Shown here piece after piece: positions 62,066-64,000 of a DNA stretch of 64,000 bases. Source of the stretch: Cephalopachus bancanus. Its lineage: Eukaryota; Chordata; Mammalia; Primates; Tarsiidae. Both the position numbers and the translations under genes were made by a program. The stretch spans positions 806,001-870,000 of the forward strand of contig JAPVLO010000401.1 of assembly GCA_027257055.1 (NCBI GenBank), in the 5' to 3' direction. The notes below the pieces were generated by a model. That model ran no database searches. It worked only from the letters and a program-made list of their open reading frames with translations, and had not been told where the DNA came from. The stretch's first letter is position 1. Every line of letters begins with the position of its first letter.

Positions 62066-62689
62066 GGACCAAAATGGTAATATCAGTGGGCAGATTATAA
62101 ATATATATTGAAAACATTATTGATTGGCTGATCTTTCCTTTGAGGATAGACAGTGAGTTCCTTTAATGCTTTCTCTTTTACTTAAGAACATAAGGTTAAG
62201 GGAATGGTTATCTTTATTTCATGCTTTAAAAAATCTTATTGTGTTGACTTTTACTTTCCAATTTTATTTTCTGCCTATACCTTCCAGAAGATGTATAAAT
62301 TGTGGGCCTGACTTTCAGGAAAGTCTTCAGATCTCCTTGATGTGGAAATAAATGCTAATGAAGCATCTCAAACTCTTCAAAGTTTTAGTTTAGTAGGATA
62401 TTATAACATTTTATATGATGAAAGTTGGTTTTGAAATTTTATTTTGATATAAATGTTCTTATATTTAAAAATAAATATTAACAGGATAAAATTTTAATAC
62501 ACAAGGGAGGGCCCCAAAATCCCTGAAGTATCTTTTGGAAGGCAGGCCTCTTAAAGTACAGGCTTTCTCTGCTAGGTAAGTGTTCTAGAAACCCATTGGC
62601 ATCTGTGTACCAGCTGGTGTTATGAGAAACTGTGTTTAGCTTAAGTGAATTGTTTATGGAGATTCTTTCGGTGTGTTTGCCCATTTCAT

Positions 62690-63045
62690 GATTGTTGATT
62701 TATGAGCACACTTGCCCACACCAAACTGAGTACTCAGCAGTGTTTGATCAAAAATGGCATGATACCTATGCCCTACCCCACTATTTACCCAGGTTCCTCC
62801 TGAGACTTTTTTTTGTTTCCCTGGATAAAAAAAGCCCTCAGAGGGAAATGTTTTGCTGGTGTGAAAGAAGTGAAACAAACAAACAAAAGAATGGCAGAAA
62901 CACTAAAAGGCATCAAAATTGATGAGTTCAAAAACCGTTTTGAGCAGAGGAAAAAGTGTCTTGATAGGTGTATTGCATCAAACGGACAATACTTTGTAGG
63001 TGACAAGTTTAAACATGTAAGAATAAACACAAAATTTTAAAAAAT
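62690..63045 (+). mobile_element. Mariner-family transposase C-terminal remnant
   Basis: Two frames join into the tail of a Tc1/mariner transposase: HTCPHQTEYSAVFDQK (62710-62760), and, after a frameshift near 62810, KGIKIDEFKNRFEQRKKCLD and RCIASNGQYFVGD (to about 63005). In mariner transposases the last catalytic aspartate lies in a proline-rich motif just before FFLFPW. Here that stretch reads HYLPRFLLRLFF, so the motif is lost. The copy is dead. It resembles the mariner sequences common in primate genomes; the subfamily is not certain. Confidence 0.75.
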
Positions 63046-63049
63046 AAAT

Positions 63050-64000
63050 TCTGGGTTTTTGGTCATTCCCATGAGCTCCCTCTTAAACAGATGTACTTGT
63101 AACTGATGCTCTAATATCTTAAATTCTAGGCTTTCTCTCTTTATTACTAGTCTTTGAGTAATCTAACAAATCTCATTTCTATTAAAGACATGTTGCCAAT
63201 ACATTCCTGGCCTTCCTACAGAGGAAATACTTCTGTTTTGTTTTCATATTAGCTCAGATCATTTGTCAACCTACAGAGCACTTCAGTGATAGGTGCTATA
63301 TAAATATTTAAATTACAATAGCTTGATAGCACTGTAACTTTTTCGAGTTTGCTAACTCTACACTGTGGTTAATTTCTGATTATGAAATATTTTATATACT
63401 GCTTGAGATCAACAAAGAATAAAGGATTAGTGTGAAATGTAGAGTTTTAGAATCACATGGGAAAATATTTTGATAAGTGGAAAGAGAAATCAGGAAACAA
63501 AATTGAGGATACCCAAATTCATAGCAGAAAGAAAACTTGTGAAAAGGTTAATTGTTGTTTGTATAGGAGAATCATGAATGATGTTTACTTATTTTTCCTG
63601 TATTTTCTATGTTTTCAGCCTGGACACATATTTTATCATCAGAAAGCAATTAAAGCTTTATAAAAAATGTAGTCATTTGACATTGCTGCTTTGGATGTAA
63701 CCGCAGAACAATAGGGTTATTTGCCTAGTAGTTCTTTGGCTTGCAGATGTGGAAATTGCATCTCCAGGTACTTTTCTGAATGGTAACATGGGATATTCAA
63801 TATTGAGTAAAACATATTTGGAAGCAGAGCTCTTTTGCATTCCTGATTCTTGACCCAGCTGGCTGGACAGGCTTAAAGTTTCTTCTAAGACTGGAGACAC
63901 AACTGGCACATGATTATCTGAGGTAGGTCCCTGAAACTTTAGATTGGCATACAGACAATTTTTGTGATTTTACCTGAAGGTCTAATAGTTGTATGAAAAT
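63050..64000. other. PDE3A intron 1, window end
   Basis: No exon, RNA gene or named repeat identified. Confidence 0.4.

Noticed and set aside
62813..63040. Possible SETMAR-like host gene exon
   Set aside because: The similarity is to the mariner transposase tail only, frameshifted and lacking the catalytic segment; no SET domain nearby.

Overview
This is a primate-type mammalian nuclear sequence. It is AT-rich and full of Alu, L1, L2, MIR, LTR and DNA-transposon remnants, with a single protein-coding landmark: the first coding exon of PDE3A (phosphodiesterase 3A), plus strand, ATG at 45377, splice donor after 46342. The younger Alu copies and the L1 3' ends differ from the human, Old World and New World forms I know, and they do not look like lemur or galago Alus. 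I infer a tarsier-like primate with moderate confidence; the PDE3A protein is primate-like but not the human sequence.

Layout. Positions 1-44200 are intergenic DNA upstream of PDE3A. I found no convincing gene there. It holds a cluster of minus-strand L1 3' ends (about 1500-2990), a 2.5 kb minus-strand L1 with recognisable reverse transcriptase (9055-11578), many tarsier-type Alus with clear target-site duplications, an MLT1-type LTR (20848-21290), an apparently complete MER2 transposon (38368-38598), MER5-like hAT pieces, and scattered MIR/L2. Positions 44200-46400 are the GC-rich promoter, 5' leader and exon 1 of PDE3A within a CpG island. Positions 46343-64000 are the start of PDE3A intron 1. 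It holds old and young Alus, L1 3' ends, a hAT-type element, a 230-base polypyrimidine tract and a decayed mariner transposase remnant.

Gene content. Exon 1 encodes 322 residues: a basic N-terminal segment, an acidic run, the hydrophobic membrane-associated region (NHR1), and the start of the regulatory region with two basic phosphorylation-site clusters. The catalytic domain is encoded by exons outside the window.

No new biological system was found. The observations most worth checking are the lineage-specific Alu subfamily split, the variable tandem repeats in L1 3' ends, long perfect inverted repeats, and the organisation of the PDE3A leader. Repeat family names are given from memory of consensus sequences, so finer subfamily calls need RepeatMasker.
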